In this document: positions 62,152 to 64,000 of the stretch, in pieces
Numbering within the stretch: the first letter of the stretch is position 1
Layout: each line of letters starts with the position of its first letter
Source of the DNA: Bacteroidales bacterium
GTDB lineage: Bacteria; Bacteroidota; Bacteroidia; Bacteroidales; VadinHA17
Assembly (NCBI GenBank): GCA_029210565.1
Contig: JARGFQ010000002.1
Coordinates: 1 to 64,000 of the forward strand
Length of the DNA stretch: 64,000 nucleotides
Direction of reading: 5' to 3'
Position numbers and translations under genes: made by a program
Notes under the pieces: generated by a model
Database searches by the model: none
What the model saw: only the letters and a program-made list of their open reading frames with translations
What the model was told of the DNA's origin: nothing

Positions 62152-63666
62152 ATGAAAAGGACTATTATCATTACCTCGATCGTTGTCGCAGTTGCAATTG
62201 TTGCGATGATCGTGATCAGCAAACTGTCCAGCAAGGAAGACCCGGGCATCCTGTTTGCTGAGGTCCAACAGGGCGATTTTGAAATCGTTGTCACAACAAC
62301 CGGGGAGTTGCAGGCTGAGTTTTCAACAGACATAAAGGGCCCGGAAGGGCTCGCCAGCAGAAACATGAGGTTCGGGGGCATCAAGATACAGGATCTTATT
62401 CCTGAGGGAACCGAGGTGGAGGCAGGAGATTATGTCGCTACACTCGACCGGTCGAGTGTTGACAACACTCTGAAAGACGAGCTTGACAGGCAGGAGTCGC
62501 TGGAGACGGAGTTGCTTAAGAAGCAGCTTGACACCACCATCACCCTGGGCAACCTTAGAGATGATCTTGTCAATCTGAAGTTCAACATGGAAGAGGCGGA
62601 GATCACCCTGGAGCAGTCGAAGTATGAACCACCTACCACCATCAGGCAGGCGCAGATATCTCTTGACAAAGCCCAGAGAGCCTATGAGCAGTCGTGCAGC
62701 AACTATGACCTGAAGGTGCGTCAGGCCAGGGCGGACATCAGGGATACCGAGATCCAGCTGGCCAAGCAACGCAGGAAGGTTCAAGAGATGGAAGATATAA
62801 TCAAGAAATTTGTGATAAGTGCACCTTCTGACGGAATGGTCATATACAAAAGAGAATGGGGCGGCGCCAAGCGCAAGGTGGGTTCAGAGATAAGTCCCTG
62901 GGATCCCGTGGTGGCTACCCTTCCGGACCTCTCCTCAATGATCTCAAAGACCTATGTCAATGAGATTGACGTCAGCAAGGTCAAGGTTGGCCAGGAGGTC
63001 AGGCTAACCGTTGATGCCTTCCCCGAGAAATCATACACTGGTGTTGTGACAAGCGTGGCCAACATCGGCGAGCAGTTGCCCAACACTGACGCCAAGGTGT
63101 TCGAGGTGATAATCAAGGTTGATGGATCCGATCCTATTCTGAGGCCTTCGATGACTACCGGCAACCAGATAATAACGCAGACATTCAGTGATGTCCTCTA
63201 TGTGCCGCTGGAGACTGTCTTCGCAAGCCTGGACAGCGTCCCGATGGTATATACAAAAGGAGGCACACGCCAGGTGGTTGTGCTTGGTGAATCGAATGAG
63301 AATGATGTGATTGTGGAGCAGGGAGTTGATGTCGGTGAGAAACTGTATCTCTCCATCCCGGAGGGAGTCGACAGGTTCAAGCTGATGGGTGAAGATCTTA
63401 TCGCAACGGTCAAGGAGCGCAAGAGGCTGAGGGAGGAAGAGGATAAGCTCCAGCAGCAGAACGGCAGGAAGAGAGAAGGCATGCCGGCTGATATGACCCC
63501 GGAACAGATGCGTGAGTACATGCAGAGCCTGACGCCTGAGCAGCGGGAGGCCATGCTTCAGATGAGAGGTGCCGGCGGCACCGGAGCAGGACAGGGAAGA
63601 GCGGGAGCCGCAGCCGCAGCATCGGATACCACCGTGCGGCAGCAGGTGGTCATCCGAAACCGTTAG
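62152..63666 (+). CDS. HlyD/RND-type periplasmic adaptor subunit
   Basis: 504 residues. N-terminal anchor ('IIITSIVVAVAIVAMIVI'), barrel-sandwich halves around 'TTTGELQ' and 'APSDGMVIYKREWGGAKRKVGS', a coiled-coil hairpin (about 105-220), a beta-barrel domain and a long C-terminal Lys/Glu/Gln- then Gly/Ala-rich tail with 'MTPEQMREYMQSLTPEQREAML'. It should couple the MacB-type permease that follows to an outer-membrane channel (MacA-like role). The 159 bp upstream show no full promoter consensus. Confidence 0.87.
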   Translation: MKRTIIITSIVVAVAIVAMIVISKLSSKEDPGILFAEVQQGDFEIVVTTTGELQAEFSTDIKGPEGLASRNMRFGGIKIQDLIPEGTEVEAGDYVATLDRSSVDNTLKDELDRQESLETELLKKQLDTTITLGNLRDDLVNLKFNMEEAEITLEQSKYEPPTTIRQAQISLDKAQRAYEQSCSNYDLKVRQARADIRDTEIQLAKQRRKVQEMEDIIKKFVISAPSDGMVIYKREWGGAKRKVGSEISPWDPVVATLPDLSSMISKTYVNEIDVSKVKVGQEVRLTVDAFPEKSYTGVVTSVANIGEQLPNTDAKVFEVIIKVDGSDPILRPSMTTGNQIITQTFSDVLYVPLETVFASLDSVPMVYTKGGTRQVVVLGESNENDVIVEQGVDVGEKLYLSIPEGVDRFKLMGEDLIATVKERKRLREEEDKLQQQNGRKREGMPADMTPEQMREYMQSLTPEQREAMLQMRGAGGTGAGQGRAGAAAAASDTTVRQQVVIRNR

Positions 63667-63707
63667 GTTAATCCCGGAACAAAACAGGCACAAAACGGAG
63701 GAGCAAA

Positions 63708-64000
63708 ATGTTCAAGAGATACGGCCACGATATACGCATTGCTGTTGAGTCTATCCTGTCCAACAAACTAAAGTCCATTCTGACTGCGCTGGGCATAATC
63801 TTTGGCGTGGCTGCGGTAATCAGCATGCTGGCGATAGGCAACGGGGCGCAGCAGGAGATACTCGAGCAGATAAAGATGGTCGGGGTCAATAACATCCTCA
63901 TCAGTCCCATCGTACAGGAAAAGAGCGAGGAGAGCAATGAGGGCGAGATGCAGCTCAACAAGTTTTCAAGAGGACTTACCCTCATTGATGTGGAAGCAAT
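63708..64000 (+). CDS. MacB-type ABC transporter permease, 5' part
   Basis: The first 97 residues are visible; the gene continues beyond the window. 'MFKRYGHDIRIAVESILSNKLKSILTALGIIFGVAAVISMLAIGNGAQ' is the usual MacB/FtsX-type N-terminal helix, followed by the start of the periplasmic domain. It starts 42 bp after the adaptor gene. GGAGG at 63697-63701 is a proper Shine-Dalgarno, uncommon in this phylum. Whether an ATPase gene or domain follows cannot be seen. Confidence 0.85.
   Translation, partial: MFKRYGHDIRIAVESILSNKLKSILTALGIIFGVAAVISMLAIGNGAQQEILEQIKMVGVNNILISPIVQEKSEESNEGEMQLNKFSRGLTLIDVEA

Overview
The window is a chromosomal segment of a Bacteroidota bacterium, most likely a Bacteroidales/Marinilabiliales-type lineage that is fairly GC-rich for the phylum. 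The markers are: TAnnTTTG -7 promoter elements with few Shine-Dalgarno sites; a type IX secretion (T9SS) type B C-terminal domain beside a PorP/SprF protein; a glycine-lipid GlsB/GlsA acyltransferase pair; a Bacteroidota putative porin; and a meso-DAP-type MurE (DNPR motif). No tRNA, rRNA, CRISPR array, insertion sequence or phage was recognised.

Layout. 0.3-2.7 kb: a SPOR-domain protein and a PurF-like amidophosphoribosyltransferase. 2.7-4.8 kb: the glsA-glsB operon on the minus strand, between two direct copies of a stem-loop repeat. 5.0-21.5 kb: a complete division and cell-wall (dcw) cluster in the order mraZ-rsmH-ftsL-ftsI-murE-mraY-murD-ftsW-murG-(mini-ORF)-murC-ftsQ-ftsA-ftsZ, with MraZ boxes in front and a strong intrinsic terminator behind. 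21.6-25.2 kb: a putative porin and an MltF-like lytic transglycosylase. 25.2-28.8 kb: gatE-gatD on the minus strand, an archaeal-type Glu-tRNA(Gln) amidotransferase. 29-37.4 kb: a LolC/E-type permease, NamZ, an aminotransferase, valS and an unrecognised lipoprotein. 37.5-42.2 kb: a glutamine synthetase, YihY, NadC, a DUF4783 protein and RlmH. 42.3-45.9 kb: a large NtrY-like sensor kinase. 46-56.2 kb: a T9SS-related group (type B cargo, PorP, PD40/PKD protein, unknown secreted protein, propeller-SpoIIE phosphatase). 56.3-60.5 kb: a lipoprotein and the rluB-era-der operon on the minus strand. 60.6-64 kb: glmM, an HlyD-type adaptor and the start of a MacB-type permease.

The genes are mostly housekeeping and centre on the envelope: precursor synthesis (glmM, mur genes, mraY), septum assembly (fts genes), wall turnover and recycling (MltF, NamZ), lipids (Gls) and outer-membrane/T9SS functions.

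The most unusual signal is a recurring class of decaying tandem duplications. Some expand loops or tails of conserved enzymes in frame: MraY 21 bp, GatE 84 bp, RluB 63 bp, YihY 51 bp. Others span gene ends: a 98-bp duplication across the murG/murC junction that makes a 33-codon coupled mini-ORF, a 22-bp triplicate at the end of rlmH, and an 86-bp-period array after a lipoprotein gene. Intergenic arrays with a 7-bp period are also present. Archaeal-type GatDE in a bacterium is the main functional surprise. Positions and residue numbers were counted by hand from the sequence; no database search was possible.
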